From assembly GCA_944990035.1 (NCBI GenBank), contig CALYLX010000111.1:186001-250000 (forward strand): a stretch of DNA of 64,000 nucleotides, read 5' to 3'. This document shows, in pieces, positions 32,305 through 45,931 of this stretch. This DNA comes from Clitopilus passeckerianus. Lineage: Eukaryota > Basidiomycota > Agaricomycetes > Agaricales > Entolomataceae. Every line of letters begins with the position of its first letter. Position 1 is the stretch's first letter. The notes under the pieces are model-generated. The model saw only the letters and a program-made list of their open reading frames with translations, did not search any database and had not been told where the DNA came from. Made by a program: the position numbers and the translations under genes.

Positions 32305-33229
32305 CCCTTCGGGTTTTCCTGGATAATTAACCACGACTCAAAGCGATACTCGACCGATGCTTGCGATCTTCGAGTTCAAGTTCAGAGATGTGGTCTTGGT
32401 AAACCGATATCCGGTAACCGGTCACTACAATGGCTAGCCCATCACAAAGCCACAAGAGGCAAACATTTCTCACAGTCGAAACCTGGTTGGACCACCATCA
32501 CCAGCCCGACAATTCGACCATTCAGCACGATGTCTTTTCTTCTTCACAAATCAAAGCTTTAATCTCATAACACACTGAACTCGACTATTCGAGCGCTGCA
32601 TATCCCCTCTTTCCGACCCGTTCTGTTGAGCAGGTCAGCTCAGCCAAATTAGCGAACAAACCAAGTTCTGGAGCGCAACTTAACCACCAAATGAACGGGC
32701 GTATACAGTGGCACATTAGGCTCAGCTGACGCAGCTTCACTGCGATGAATTTGCCTCATGGAAGAGCAAACACGTCATTGCCTCGCGCCATGCGGTTTTT
32801 GGAAATCTAGGAAACTGCAGACCATCCCTTCACCGACTTCAACATCAACCCCATGCGCCAATTCTCGCACCGAGCCAAGGGAAGCTTCAAAGGCTCGGCA
32901 TCAAGGGGGCATCGTTAGAAGGCCTAACGCAAACCAGCACTTTCCTTCCAAGTCCTCGCGATCTAGTTGTTGTTGATGGCCAAACGAACATCCGTCGACC
33001 AGCACTTGCCACACTCCCCAATGGGCATGGGCCTTCGCTGTCAGGCCAAGCTCTGCATACGGAAGAAGACATTTTTAGGGACTGGGGGACGCTAGAGGCC
33101 GTTCGAAAATCCAAAGACACAGTTACAAGCACCAGCAAAGCGTCACAGGGAATTTGGCTCTGCTCAACGGAAAGCCCTTTCTGGTAAGGTTGTTTTTGAC
33201 GAAGCCATTGCTGTATACTCACGCCGTGT
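32305..33229. other. intergenic, no gene recognised
   Basis: About 0.9 kb between the GST gene and the decayed NLR-like gene. Short frames only (32,758-32,976 plus, 32,887-33,222 minus), with no motifs. Part may be the unrecognisable 5' end of the pseudogene. Confidence 0.4.
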
Positions 33230-33239
33230 TTAGAGACAA

Positions 33240-35880
33240 TTGAGCAAAGGTTTGATCCCAGTCGTTGCGGCCTTCATTCCTGCAGCAGGTCAACAATCAA
33301 CCTGCCTTCGGGGCATTTGTGCCAAACTGCTCCGTAATATTGAAGACTGGGTTTACCAGGCTTGGGAGCTGCCAACCGCCTGCATCATGGACGGTCCTAC
33401 AGGGACAGGGAAACCAACAGCACCCCAGAACGTCGCCCTCTTGGCCGCCGAAAAGGATGTCCTTGGAGCCACTTTCTTCTTCTCTGGAGAGGACAAGGAG
33501 AGGATGACTGCCGAACATGTCGTCTCAACCATTTCAACTCGCTTTGTTTTGCAGAGGTTGTTGCTCATCAAATCGGTCAAGCACTCAAGAAGAACCCCAA
33601 AGCCCTTCAACTCGATACTCGGAATCAATTCAGCGATCCCATACTCCTGCCTCTAGGCAGCTAGCCCAACCGCCGGAAGCCACCCATCCAGCTTGTCTTG
33701 AATACATTTGGATGACTGTGGCGAGGAGGACGCCAAAGAATTCCTAGCTCTCGTCGTTGAGTGTCTCCAGGCGTTTCCTCCGTCGAGGATCTTCATCACC
33801 ACCCGTCCGGAGCACCATATTCGATGTATTCTCGACCAACACCCCACCCTCCTTCGAGTCCGCCTGCAAGAATCCGAAGGCTCCGTTCTTCATTCGAACA
33901 TCAGGCTTTTCCGCAAGTTCTCCCTATCCGCCAAGCAGGTGGAGAAAGACTCCCTACCCTCGGCTCGCCGCGGCAGCCACTACGAGGCGAGGTGCAGAAG
34001 CTGTCCTGTCTTTGTGGGGCCCTCTTCATCCTGCATCCATCGCAGTGCAGTTCGTTTTGGACAAGAAGCAATCAAGCCTCCGATGGCAGCTGCCCATTCC
34101 ACTTGGCCACCTACCGTCTTCAAAGTGCGCCCCCTGGCAGCTGCACCCCTCATCTGGACAGGATGTACATCGGAATTCAGTGTTCGGCAACACCCAAAGA
34201 TCCCGTTACGGCCGACCACTGGCTTAGTCGGTATCAACATGCCGTCGGGATCATTATCGCGCTGCAAATACCCCTCCCATGCCATTCTTCGGCGTATTTG
34301 TTTGTCGTGGATCCCATGCACATCGAGGAAACCCCGTTACCCTTCATTCCCTCCTTGGACGTACTGGGCCAGATACCGTATCTCGAGTTCATCATCCATC
34401 ATTTCCGGATTTTATCGGAAAGAGAAGCAAATAACCAAGCTTCTTGGAGATCCCCCGCAACAAGATGCGACTCTCGGCTCTTGTGCCCCATCGACTCTTC
34501 AAGGAACCACGTCAATATCCTTAAGCGTTGCCTTTCCACCATGCGTCACCAACTGAAGGTACATTTTGCAGTCATGGCGAAGGGACTGAAATAACCCAAG
34601 GCAGAAAGCCCTCCAAGATCGGTTGGGAGGCGTAGTCTCTCCACAGCTGGCTTTGGCCTGTTTACTGGACATCCCATCTTGACCAGGAGCCTGAGGTCAT
34701 TCTGGATACCGAGCCCAAATCAGCTTCTCACCTGGCTGGAAGTGCCTAGCAACAGCAATCGCATTGGCAGCGCATACCAGACCCTAGGCAGGGCAATTTC
34801 TTTCACCGTACGTCAGGTTGCTCCCTCGTTGTTTCCCTGAACCCTGACCAATTTTTCTCCTCAGAGTACGTACCTTTCGCTGGCCAGAAGATCCTCGCAC
34901 GCACAAGACTTTGAAAGATGCCCCAAGATTCCTTCAACAACGTGGGGAGATCAAGCTTTCGCTGGTGCATGTTCACCTATTCCCACTCGTTTTCGCTCCC
35001 CTTCACACTGCCCTATCCGTTACCATCCATCAATGGCCTGAGGGTCATCATTGGAATCGAAACCACCTGGGACCCTGCCATTGCGACATTGGTGGGCCAC
35101 TCCATGCCAGTCATCCAGTGGTACCCTCAAGTGATGGAACCAAACTCGCATCAGCTTCTGGGGATTCCACAGTTCTTGTGGGATGGGAGAACAGGCGCTC
35201 ACATCGCTACACTTATGGAACATTTCGATAATACCAACCATGTGGCATTCTCAGGAGGCGGCTCCCAGTTTGCAACGGCCTCCTACCATTCAACCGCCAG
35301 ACTTTGGCATGGTCACACTCGAGCGTCAGTTGGCACCTTGGAGGGACACTCAAATCATGTCAACACAGTCGTATTTTCGGAGGACAGCTCAAGACTGGCG
35401 ACGACCATACCCTTCGCCTACGGAACCGTACGACACCTTCCGAACTCTTTTCGTCTTCAAGGGGGGTGTAGTAAGCATCACAACCCTTGCATCCTACTCA
35501 GACACACGTACCGTTTGATTGCGGTTGCACTCCGGAGCAATGGGTCAATGTGTCTGGATCCGGCGAGTCCACAGCCCGCGGATGGGACGAATCTGGTACA
35601 CAGATTCCGTTCTTCACGACCACCTTCAAGCTATGAATTGCCTGGCCCTTTCCGCACACAATACGACCCTTGCACCGAGAGCCTCTGACAGCACCGTCAT
35701 GCTTTGTCAATGGGGTCCGGAAAGAGGACCCTACTTCTACTCCCCGAATTCTACTGGAAGCCTTCACAGTTATATGTCCTCGGATGTCGCTCTTTATATC
35801 AGATTCCACCAATAATATCATTTTGTTTCTCATACTATCGAGTTCGTTGAAGAGAAGAATGGTGGTTATACTACCATAGT
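33240..35880 (+). pseudogene. decayed NACHT-WD40 (NLR-like) gene
   Basis: Fragments in all three forward frames follow the order of the gene at 49.2-53.4 kb. They are a P-loop with Pro in place of Ser/Thr (DGPTGTGKPT, about 33,390), VLGATFFFSGEDKE, a Walker B neighbourhood DDCGEEDAKEFLALVVECLQ (about 33,708) with IFITTRPEHHIRCILDQ, and NIRLFRKFSLSAKQVEK. Further on come WDPAIATLVGHS and WD-type units such as FSGGGSQFATASYHSTARLW and LEGHSNHVNTVVFSEDSSRL up to about 35,400. Many frameshifts and stops rule out a working protein. NACHT-WD40 proteins are candidates for fungal self/non-self recognition. The sequence retains no intact ATP-binding site. Confidence 0.8.
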
Positions 35881-35992
35881 ACATGTGAACCGTGCTACAT
35901 GGAATTGCAGACATCAAGTCCAGAAAGTCCAGAAGAGAATATATATCGCGAAATAGTCAAGCAGTGGAGATTGTCCCTCTGACCCGGTCGGT

Positions 35993-37516
35993 TTACATAG
36001 CAAACACTGCAATGAATAGAGCCAATCCTGCACTGACTGGCACAGCTCGGTTGCCGCCAGCAAGGATGCTACTTGCTCCGTTTCCCCCGGAATCAGAGCC
36101 AGATGTACTGGTTGGAGTGGTAGCAGTGACAGGTCCTGTTGCCGTTGAAGATGCACCTGCTGCTGCGGTAGACGTAGCAGACGCGTACCTACAATGGTTT
36201 TGGGTATTGTCAGCATCTATTTCATGAAGCAACGGAAATGGTTTTACTCACGCAGATTGTGCTGCCTCCTGGTTTTCATTCAAGTTGACAAGCACGTTGT
36301 CGATGAAGTGGACGACACCGTTCTCTACCAAAATGTCTGACTTGACTATCTTAGCTGTAACATTCGCGCTGGTCACGAAGGTTCCGGTAGAGTTGGCCAG
36401 GAACGTGAAGTTCTGGCCTGAAGCAGATACCAGAGAGGTAGCGTCGCTGATTTGAGGAGAATAGAATGTCGAGCCGTTGACGTACTGTGACGACAGCATT
36501 AATACCGAGTGGCGAGAAGTGGTGAGGAGAGGAATCGGGCTTACATGATTTCCGATGACGATTTCCAACGCTGTTTCATTCGTGCCCAAGCTTGTGAGTG
36601 TATCACCCGCTGTCTGGATAGCATCGTTATTTGGTGCAAAGAGTGTGAATCCACGAGTTTGGTTGGATTCCAGTCTCTGAACGATCGACCCTCCGCCTGA
36701 TTCTGAGCTCGTAATGGACACGATACCGCTGATAGAGCTGGCTTCGTCTGGATATGCTTTGAGAACGGAACTCAGATTCGAAGGAGGGATGAGAATTCCT
36801 GAGATAGGGGCAAGGAGGATCGACGAGGTGACTGCGGTGGCGTTGGCCACTGTTATTTCCGGACTAGAGATGACGGATTAGTCGATGGCCAATATTCACA
36901 ACTAAAGCCCACTCACGATTGATTCAGGAAGTACCTCGTCTCATTCGTATCTGTGGCGTTGTTCGACCAGACAAGAACTTGGCCTTTGCCAGCTTCCAGG
37001 TTGACAAACGATTCGGAGCCGTTAGGGGTGAGTAAGGTTCGCCCGACAACCACAGACGGGAAGGCAGCAGAACTCAGGTATTCGGAGGAGCCATTGCTTG
37101 CACTACCGTTGACGAAATTCCCTTGAACAATGTGGTATGACAGAATTGACGCAAGCTTCTCCGGAGTGTCAGCCAGGGTCGAAATGGTGGGATTGTTGAC
37201 TGCGGAATTCATAATCAGTCATACGTCAATGTTCAGGTCGATTGTGGAAAGCGATCATCGGGGAAAGGGATGAAATGAATGATGACTTACAGGCGGCATT
37301 TGTAGGTGCAAATACTGTATAGTTTCCTCCTGACGTCAACTGGGAGATGACATTCTTGCCAACGTCAGTGTCGGTAACGTTTGACAATGCTTCTGCGAGA
37401 GATGTAAGGCCAGCGCCGCGCAGTGCATCGACGATGTCGGAAGCCGACTGAGCCCTGACTGGAGATGTAGTCAGAGCGAGAAGAAGAGTGGAGGTAAACA
37501 GAGAAATAAAGTGCAT
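35993..37516 (-). CDS. secreted fasciclin (FAS1) domain protein, likely GPI-anchored
   Basis: About five exons. ATG at 37,516 starts a signal peptide (FISLFTSTLLLALTTSPVRA). Two FAS1 units follow. The first has LTSGGNYTVFAPTNAA, then LASILSYHIVQGNF and LVWSNN (to about 36,915). The second has VLKAYP, QTRGFTLFAPNNDAIQ, IVIGNHV, STFYSP and VENGVVHFIDNVLV (to about 36,253). The last exon is Ser/Thr/Ala-rich and ends in a hydrophobic tail (VPSAGLALFIAVFAM type) after small residues, a GPI-attachment pattern. Numerous N-x-S/T sites suggest N-glycosylation. FAS1 proteins act in cell adhesion and wall association. It is oriented in tandem with coatomer beta but not functionally linked. Confidence 0.87.
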
Positions 37517-38214
37517 TGTCAGCCAGGAAGAATTGCTTGGAGATTCAAGAAGGGTTGGTGAAGTGCAAGAAAGGGTTTTATAGTTGGTGCACTGCCTCGA
37601 AAGAAGGGCTTAGCATGGGCCAAACAGTGTCCGTAATCACGCACAGAGGTACATATTACGCCACGGAGGTATAATTTGCCTGGTGTTCCTGCTGACAACT
37701 CTGAATGCCGTGCCGCCGGTCAGAACATGACGCTGGTCAAGAACAATAGCAGCTTCAGCTCGAGGCTGGGCAGGTGCGATTCTTCGCGTTCTCCCGTCGG
37801 GGACGTCATTTTGCACGAGTTGCCCTGCTGGATCGCAAGATCCTGATGTCAAAAAGGGCGTTGAGGTGGGCCAGAATTAAATCGCTGAACCCACTGGGAC
37901 CGGGTAGGATCTAATCTTGGCTGGCCATGCAGTAAGCTCCGCAGCAAAGTGCATCATTGTATTGGCGTTTGCAATGACGATAGGGTTCAGGGACGGTGGT
38001 GGGCAAGTATGAACCTGCTTCCGATTGTGTAAGTCGAAATCAAGGATAAACAGAAAGGAATGGTTGGTATCAGATCCGCCCACAAGGGATGAGGGAAATG
38101 TTTCCGTTTTCACCTGCAAGCTATGCTTGGCGAACGCAGAAGCACACGCAATGCGCAGCAGTCACTCCATTCCAGAAACGAGAAAAGCAAAATCCAATTC
38201 CGCATAAACACCAA
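37517..38214. other. intergenic between the fasciclin and coatomer genes
   Basis: Holds the fasciclin promoter and the coatomer beta 3' untranslated region. No further gene seen. A short minus frame at 37,877-38,119 has no motif. Confidence 0.5.
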
Positions 38215-41200
38215 TTACACAGTAAGTGGTTTACTATCTTTTTGAGCTGTCGAAGGAAGCAAACATGAGATTCGAATACAAGCAAGGCAAAATGGAAAAC
38301 GTACTCATTGTAATTCTATCACCCAAGCTCAAAGCAATGCCTTGTGTCTTACTCCTGATCCTGACATGCCCGGTCACTCCTCCGGCCTCTGTTCGTTCGA
38401 TGGAAAGATTGGCTAGAGCATCTTCGCCTATAGGTAACGCTTGAGCGTTAGTATCTCGTGGTGTCATCCAAGGTACAGAAGCACGAACCGAACAGACTCC
38501 TGGCGTAGAGGTTGGCAGACAAGAAGTCGCAATCTCCGGTGACGGCTCCTTCGGGTGTCAGGCAAGCCATGTTGGTAGCCTTCATGACATGTGCGAGGTA
38601 GTCGCGAGGATCGCTGGAAATACGTTGTTAGCAAAGGTCTCAAGCAGATCCAAGATAGATTACGCACGTCATGGTGCTGTTGACATTGACCCTATTCTCC
38701 CACTCGAATTCGGTCCACATACTCCTGAACTAGAAACAAACCCAGGGTCAGCAACAGCTTGTCACGAAGTAGTCTGAACACGCCTACCTGTGCTTCATTA
38801 CACCAACCCGGCTTGATATAATCCATAATATCCACATGAATATCATTCAGCACAACACACGCCTCCTGCATCCCTTGGCCCTCCCAAAGGATAGACCCGA
38901 AAATCACACCCGTCTCCGTGCTCGACACCTTGATCGTCGCCTTGATGCTCTGGAAGCCATGGGGTGCAATGGTATACACCGACGGCCTTTCAACCAGCTT
39001 GAGGTCTCCGAGCGTGGCGAAGTCGAGACAGAGATTTTGGAGAGTGTTGCCGGTCTGGTTGACGAGCAGGACGTCGAGGAGGATGTCGAAGCCGTGCATC
39101 TTGACGAAGGCCTCAGCATAGATGGGGTCGGAGAAACCTAGATGAAGTGTTAGGCTTGACGCCGAAGTGAAGGATGGAGAGGAAACCGACCAGTGAGCTG
39201 AGAAATTCGGCTGAGATTCGACATGAAATCTTCTTGATGCTCGCCAGCACCTGTAGCGCGACCAACATCTTCGTCATACTAAACATAACAGTCGTCAGCA
39301 ACAAGGTCTCCTGAGAGAAAGAAGCTACACACATCAATAGCATCATCAGCAGTCTTCTTGTTAAACTGCCTAAACGTGAGCAAATCGTCAACTTGCACGA
39401 CCTTCATCTTCGTAGTCTCAGTCGCCTTCTGCTCCGCTGCTCGTTTCTACAAATTACCCCAGCATCAGTAAGCACATTCGCACCGTCTACAAGCGAAGGG
39501 CACGCAGGACCCCACATACCTCCTGAGCACCCAACATCCTCCCATACGCAGCCTTGGTATCCTTCAAGAAAATCTCCTCCACCTTCTCCCTCGTCTCATT
39601 CTTCTTCTTCCCCTCTCCATCATCCAACTGCAGTAGATCCTTCTCATCAATGAGCTCTGACAGGGTCTGGATGCAGGTCATGATGCGCTCCAGCGAATCT
39701 TCGTCAATGTTGACTGTGACGAACTTGGACTGGCCAACACGGATGATGGAGGCCATGATAAGCATTGCCTATAAATCCAAACATCATCAGCACTCCTTTT
39801 CCCATTGCAAACACGAGGAGAAAAGACAGGAATACTGACCTCAGCCCTAAATCCATTCCTCCTCCCAACATCCTTACACCCCTTATCGAACCTCAACACC
39901 AACTTCGTCAATGCAGCACTCAACACCGCCGCCGTGAAGAAATCGCCCCCAAGGATCAACGTCCTCAACGGAGGCTTCGCCGCCGCCTTCACAGCCTCCA
40001 ACCTCGCCTGACTCGCAGAGTTGGTGCTATACGCCGTCTCCGTAGCATACGTCCCATCAGCCAGGACTCTCGGCCTCGCCGCCGCCTTGGCATTCTCCTT
40101 CTCCTTCTCTTTATCCTCCCCACCCTCATCATTGGTAGACGAAGCAGCAGCCTCCTCATTAACAACATCCAACAACCTCTGTTCACTCGCCAATATCGGG
40201 ATCTCCCCAATCACACCCCTAACCTCCTTCATCACCTTCTCAATAATCTCTGGCTCTTCGACGTACTCGCCCAAAATCCACAACACGCCTCGGAAGACTT
40301 TTCCGCTGCGGATTTCTTTGAGAGTTTCGGTGAGTTTCTCGGCGATGGTGGTGCGGAGGGCGGGGAACTTCTCGACGACTTCGCGGACGAAGGAGACGAC
40401 GTCGAGGGCGGAGGGGTTGTTGGTGTCCCCGAGGAAGTCCATTAGGGCGTGCACGACGGAGGCTGCGACTTCGGAGAATTTGATAGCGGTGACGTGGATG
40501 GATTGGATGAGGAGTTGACGGTATTCGGGGGCCTGGGAGGGGGTTGGTTAGTAAAGGAGACCTTGGCGGAAGGAATAGCTGGAAGGTGAAGGAGCGCAAG
40601 AGAAGAAGGTAAATATGAGGTGTCGAGAGAAGGAGGAAACGGAGGAAGGAGGTGACGAATGAAGAAAGTAGAGGGTAGAGGAAGACGCCAGAAGTAGACA
40701 AAGAGAGTACACAAACCTTATCAAAATCACCCTCCTGCGTCTTCAACAGCTGCTTCTTCAAGAATAGCACCACCTCCTCCACATTCCTGCTCGAAGTCAT
40801 GCTGAGCACAATACTCATCGCCTTGCGCCTCACTTCCATGTCCGCGCTATATCACCAAAAAGAAAAATCAACCCAGTCAGCTCTCTTTTTCTCTGCTCGT
40901 TTAAAACGCAGAAAGTAGAAGACCAACCTATTAAGCACCTGCAACACATCCATAATCAAGCTATCCAACACCCCGCCATGCCTCTCCCTCAACTGCTCCA
41001 CTCTATCAAGGACGATAAGCTTGACGTTGTTGTCGCTCTCCTTCACAGCCAGTGTGATCAGACATGCAGCTGCGGCTTTGACAGCGGTAGCGTTTTGTGT
41101 GAGGGTGGTCAAGGTCGTGGCAGCTTCGTACTTGACGGCGTGTGATGAGGATTCGAGGAGCTCGAAGATGGCTCGGATGTATCTGGGCTAAAAATAAATA

Positions 41201-42111
41201 TGGTCAACATGCTGATTCTCGTGATGGGATGAGGAAGAAATTAGACCTACTCGGTGCGCAGATTCACCCTTACAATCCTGCCTCACAACATCCACCACAC
41301 ACATCTGCATCTGCTCCTCCAACCCTCCAAGGCCCTCACCCAATCCCAACACCCACTCCGCAGCTTTCGGCAAACTCGCATGGGAGAGGAACACGAAGGC
41401 GTTTCGCTTGCAGGTCGCATCGGTCTCGGCGGCGAGGAAGGTCTGCATGAGCTCCGCTGCGTCCGGGACGAGCTGCTCGCCGAAGGAGCGGTAGATGGAG
41501 TACATGGAGAAGACGGCGTTCTTGCGGACGTAGGAGTGCCTGTGGTCGAGGCAGGCGCGGATGGAGGGGATGAGGGGTTCGAGGAGCTCGAGGTCCTTGG
41601 AGAGGGAGAGTTTGGTGAGGAAGCGGAGGGTTGAGCCGCGGATGTATTCGTTGGGGTGTTGCTAGAGAGGAGGGGTGGGTAGGTTAGGGGTATGGCGAGT
41701 GAGGAGAAGAGGTGGAACTGACGAGATCGTTACGGATAGCGTTAACCACCAAAATCATTTCTTGCTTGAGCTTCCCGTTCTCGTCGTATTTGGGGCAGAC
41801 TTCCCAGTAAAAGTGCAACAGTTTCTTGAGCTGCTTGTTGCGTGAGGGCATGATGAATTGGATTACTGGCATCATGAGGTTTGGCTGCATAAATTCCTCA
41901 GTTTTTACTAGAAACGAAGCAGGGATGAAGTTGAACATACCTGAGCATTTCCATTCAAACTGGCAATGATGATCTTCCTCAAGGTATCCAGCTTGACTTC
42001 ATCGCTGCCTTTTTCTAGCCCATTTCGCAGCTCTGAGGATGATGGGTACTCCGAGTTATTGGATTCAAAGACGATGGTGTAGCATGGCGCGTTTGAAGCT
42101 GCGTCTCCCAT
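38215..42111 (-). CDS. coatomer subunit beta (beta-COP)
   Basis: Orthologue of yeast SEC26, part of the COPI coat that drives retrograde Golgi-to-ER transport. ATG at 42,111 ([17 protein letters not shown]). The adaptin-like HEAT solenoid follows in about a dozen exons: [101 protein letters not shown] and [16 protein letters not shown] charged linker precedes the C-terminal appendage ([60 protein letters not shown]). The last tiny exon after an AATG-A|GTACGT donor gives [10 protein letters not shown] and TAA at 38,217-38,215. Every expected block is present, so this housekeeping gene appears intact in an otherwise fast-changing region. Confidence 0.93.
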
Positions 42112-43053
42112 GTCGGCAACTTCAGTATTGTGGTGGCTTTTTGATTATCTTTCTTTGGTGGTCAAGGTTTTGAGCGTTGAGTGTGCACCCTTGCTCCTGT
42201 AGTACTGAGATACCAGAGAGCGCAGCTGCTAGCTTCGACGATCCGGCAGCAAAAGCTGAGCAGAAGATTGACGACAAGATATCAAAGGACGGTGAGCGCG
42301 ACGTGTACACTGCAGAACACGATGAGGTTGACCGTGGGACTGACCTTCTTTTTCCGGATATCGCACTGATCATGCCTTTGACGGAGGTTCTGCGCGATTG
42401 TCGGGTGAATTTGGCTATTTAGTGAGTCAAATCACAAATCCGCTGCTAAATCAGGCCGAGAGTGTCCAGAATAGGTGTAAACTAGGCCAAAATCATGGGC
42501 CGAGAACTTCGTCCAATTACCTGGCTAATCTCCGCATGTCACGATAAACCTCCTATGGCTACGCCACGCCATCATCTGTATATTCCCTCCACCATCCTCA
42601 GCCATGTGAGGGTCACTGGTATCACATACGCAATCCCACCGGCTATTGTTTAGAGTTTCGTGATTTAGCTCGGCGAAGTCTCGGTCCACTGAAACGGTTA
42701 GCCGCACACGTTTAAGAACGAAATGCTGTTAAAATCTCATTTTTAAACTCCTCTCGTCAGGTTTGGTCATCTGCCCAATGATAACGCTACTACAACAGGC
42801 TACGACACGGAAAAGGACAATAGAACCCTGAAGGACCCCGTCGGCTATGGGTCGGCGTACCGGAAATTCCTGTAGCTCGTTCAACGCCTTAGAGGATTCG
42901 CAAGAGATTATAAACGGTCGATCTATGCTGGTAGATATCTCATCGCAACACGCGAAATCCCCCCATCTCTCTAGCGCCTGAGAATACTCAGTCTGCTAGC
43001 CTTGCTCCTCGACGCGCGTTCTCTCAAATCCACTCGTATCCACACATTCAGCA
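42112..43053. other. intergenic, divergent promoters
   Basis: About 0.94 kb upstream of coatomer beta (minus) and the F-box-like gene (plus). TATAAA near 42,910 could serve the latter. A plus frame at 42,177-42,422 lacks an ATG start and any known motif. Confidence 0.4.
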
Positions 43054-45645
43054 ATGGATTCCGAAAGCCCTTTCCCGTTCCAGTTCGTCAAGAACAAGGT
43101 ATTTCGACAACTTTACAGGCCTGGTCGTCGGGCGAGGGACTTGAAGGAGATCCTGGCCGGTGGGAAACCTCGTAAGTTGGTCCCCGGAACATCTCATCCC
43201 CTCCCTCATCAACTGAAACTATTCCAAGTGCGAAATGAACAAACACGGATGTTGAATTCCCGAGATACCTACGACCGTTACACCAAAGGCAGCGTTTCAA
43301 GTTCTTGCGAAGACTTGTCGATTCTTCCCAAACAACCTACAGATATTATCACGCACGTAAGTAAACCCATCCACAGCATAATTCAACCACAGATCCTAAC
43401 GACGAAATCATTTACAGGTCCTCAGTCACCTACCCCCTTTATAACGTCTCGAGGTCAAGCAAAGCCTTCGCAGAAATGCTGGCTCGACCCCAGATGAGTT
43501 GGATCTGGCGCCTTAGCTTCCAATCACAAGAACTTCCATTCCTGATGCTCACGCGAATGGATCGTGCTTGCCGTCTTCCAGACCGCTCCAGTACAGGCTT
43601 GAAGGTTCCTGCTCCGCCATTCCCCGACGTCAACGCTTTCCAGCGGGCGGATTACTTGTTTGGGCGACACGTTTGTGATGTAAGTCGATTCACCGATTAA
43701 TCATATCCTGGGAAACTCATCTCCCTCATCACGGTAGAAATGCCCTCGATACGCGGAGGTAGACTGGATATCGTGCTCGCGATTATGCACAACGTGTTTA
43801 CTTGAATAGTAAGGTTGCTCACCGATGTCTCACTCCACCCCTGTGTACTTACCTTATATTCGCAGAGACATCAAAGTATTGGGTATAGACTCTAAACCAG
43901 AGCTGGATAAAATCAAGAAAGTATGGAAATATACGCCGACACAGCACGAACTCGAGGTCTCGACTTCTTGTTGCATCTCGGTTACAGAGCATCCTGAATA
44001 CTTCAAAGTCCGACCCCACGCAGTCCCCAAGGCCAAACACATCATCAGTATGTATTCGTCTTCATTCACGCTTTCTTGGGTACATACTGAATCTATTATA
44101 GCCGAGCTAAACAGTTATTCGAGTCACCCCCCGGCTGACAAGGAAATCCTTGAGCGACGGACGCTCTTTGACTGGGTAGCTGCGGCTCTGCGCACAAGTG
44201 ATCTGGATGCGATCGCGATGCTACTATTTTACTGGCGCAAGAATACGATGGGACACCTTATGTATCCTCGTTTGAAGGTGAATTTGTTTTCATGACCACG
44301 ACGTCTCGGTGCTAACACGGGTCAACCAGTTATCTATCGACTGCAAAAAATGGTGCGCTGAAGTTAAGGGAGATCGAGCGGAAGGGAACTCAACGAGTAC
44401 GATGTGCCTTTGGTATGTAGCCCTCGAACGCAGACTCTTCCCTACAAACATTCATAATCGCTGCTTAGGCTTTACCGCACTAAGAAAGTGCCTTTTTCAT
44501 GGGAGGACCATCAGATAAAGGAGGCTTTGTATACGCTCCCTTTGGATGAACGTCATCCATTCCGGGATCTCCGTCGACGTATGTTTCCCTTTGCCTTACA
44601 TTTATGCCATGATCTTACTAAAAGCACTTCAGGCTGGAAGCGTTACGCGCCGATGATAAAATACCAGCTCAACGCTATCAACATCCGGGAGATGGACGAC
44701 GATCGGAAAAATAGTTTATCCTCTCAAAAGGAAGTCCTATACGTGCTCCAAGAAGCCTTTGACGAACGCCAATACAAGGCTGCTATCGCTCAGAATCCAG
44801 ACTACGAAGACTCCTTCGTCGAGGCAGACACTTTTTCTCCCGGCGAGCTCGCCTTTTACGAACCATTCTTCTCACTAATCAGAATATTCGATCCCGAAGT
44901 AGATCTCAAGGAGGGTTTTGACGAGAACTACAGCGCACTTCTTCAAGAGGGGAGACCAAAGACGGTTCGAGGACTTGCTAACATGTGTCCTCTCATTGAA
45001 GCCCCACCATGCATGCAGGCATATCCGGAGATGGGATTTGATTCTGCCTCCGCGATATTCTATTGCGATGGTTGTCCGCATGAATCACCATCATCACGTC
45101 AGGACTCAGCCGAATGCGAGTGCGACTCGCAGATGTCTTGGGGGAGTTGCCCTAATTGTCGCGTACCACTACGCTCGGCCTCCCCAAGACCTGGCTCGAA
45201 CAGTGTGGTTGCGCCTCCGCGCAGAAGGGATGGTCCTCAAAGGGTGGTCCGAAGCGATGCAGCATATGCTCAATAGAAACTGGGATTGCGAATTCCGGAT
45301 TCATGAACAAGCTTGCCATGCTTCTATCTCTGCTATTCAGCTTTACGATCAGGACCCCGAAGACGTAGACGGAGCGGACATGCAGCGCGTTCAGGAGGGA
45401 AGTCTCCTCAGGTTGACGTGCTTGAATTGCCCAGAGATAATCAGGTCGGGAATGGCGATGCAATGGAGCGACTGTGTAAGTCTCTCGTCGATCGTTTAGC
45501 TTTGAAGCCAAACTAACCAGTCTCCCTGGCGTAGATCGATCATACGATGCTTTTCCAAGACGATCCTGCCCATCGCTTGCCGGCTTGGAGAAAGGTTGGG
45601 TTTGGGAACAACAGCCACGGAGATATTACCGCTGTATTCATGTAA
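43054..45645 (+). pseudogene. F-box-like protein, copy A, with reading-frame breaks
   Basis: About ten exons. ATG 43,054 gives MDSESPFPFQFVKNKVFRQL. An F-box can be read at 43,315-43,450 (ILPKQPTDIITHVLSHLPP then LYNVSRSSKAFAEML), but a one-base shift lies between its halves. A Cys-rich segment follows (CPRYAEVDWISCSRLCTTC). Its splice to the next exon (DIKVLGIDSKPELDKI) creates TAA with either possible acceptor. Downstream exons encode RTLFDWVAAALRTSDLDAIA, WKRYAPMIKYQL and GRPKTVRGLANMCPLIEAPP. A further +1 shift lies near 45,225, before GWSEAMQHM, IHEQACHASISAI and the terminal zinc-ribbon-like LTCLNCPEIIRSGMAMQW. F-box proteins present substrates to SCF ubiquitin ligases. Three breaks suggest decay, although unrecognised introns could rescue some. 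Confidence 0.6.
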
Positions 45646-45931
45646 CGTGCGAGCGGGGTTTTAGTGTTTACGATATTCGTTTTACCACTTTTTATACCCA
45701 GAGTTCCAGCTATGAAATTCTGGACGCTTGGATGATGGAGTGCAATTGCAAGTCGAGCTTGGGCTGGTCCTGGAGTGACCGTGAGATCTACCTTCCTTAT
45801 GCAGACCCCAGCTGTGTTCCCGCGGGTCGCGTCTCCCAGCGCGGTCAAGCCTGAGCCTTTTGATCGTCTCTTTGTCAATACAACTTCACTTGTATTCCTA
45901 CCATCTATTATCCAGGTGGACCTTAAGCGAT

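Noticed and set aside
42177..42422. Plus-strand frame next to the coatomer beta start
   Set aside because: No ATG start, no motif and no splice partner found.
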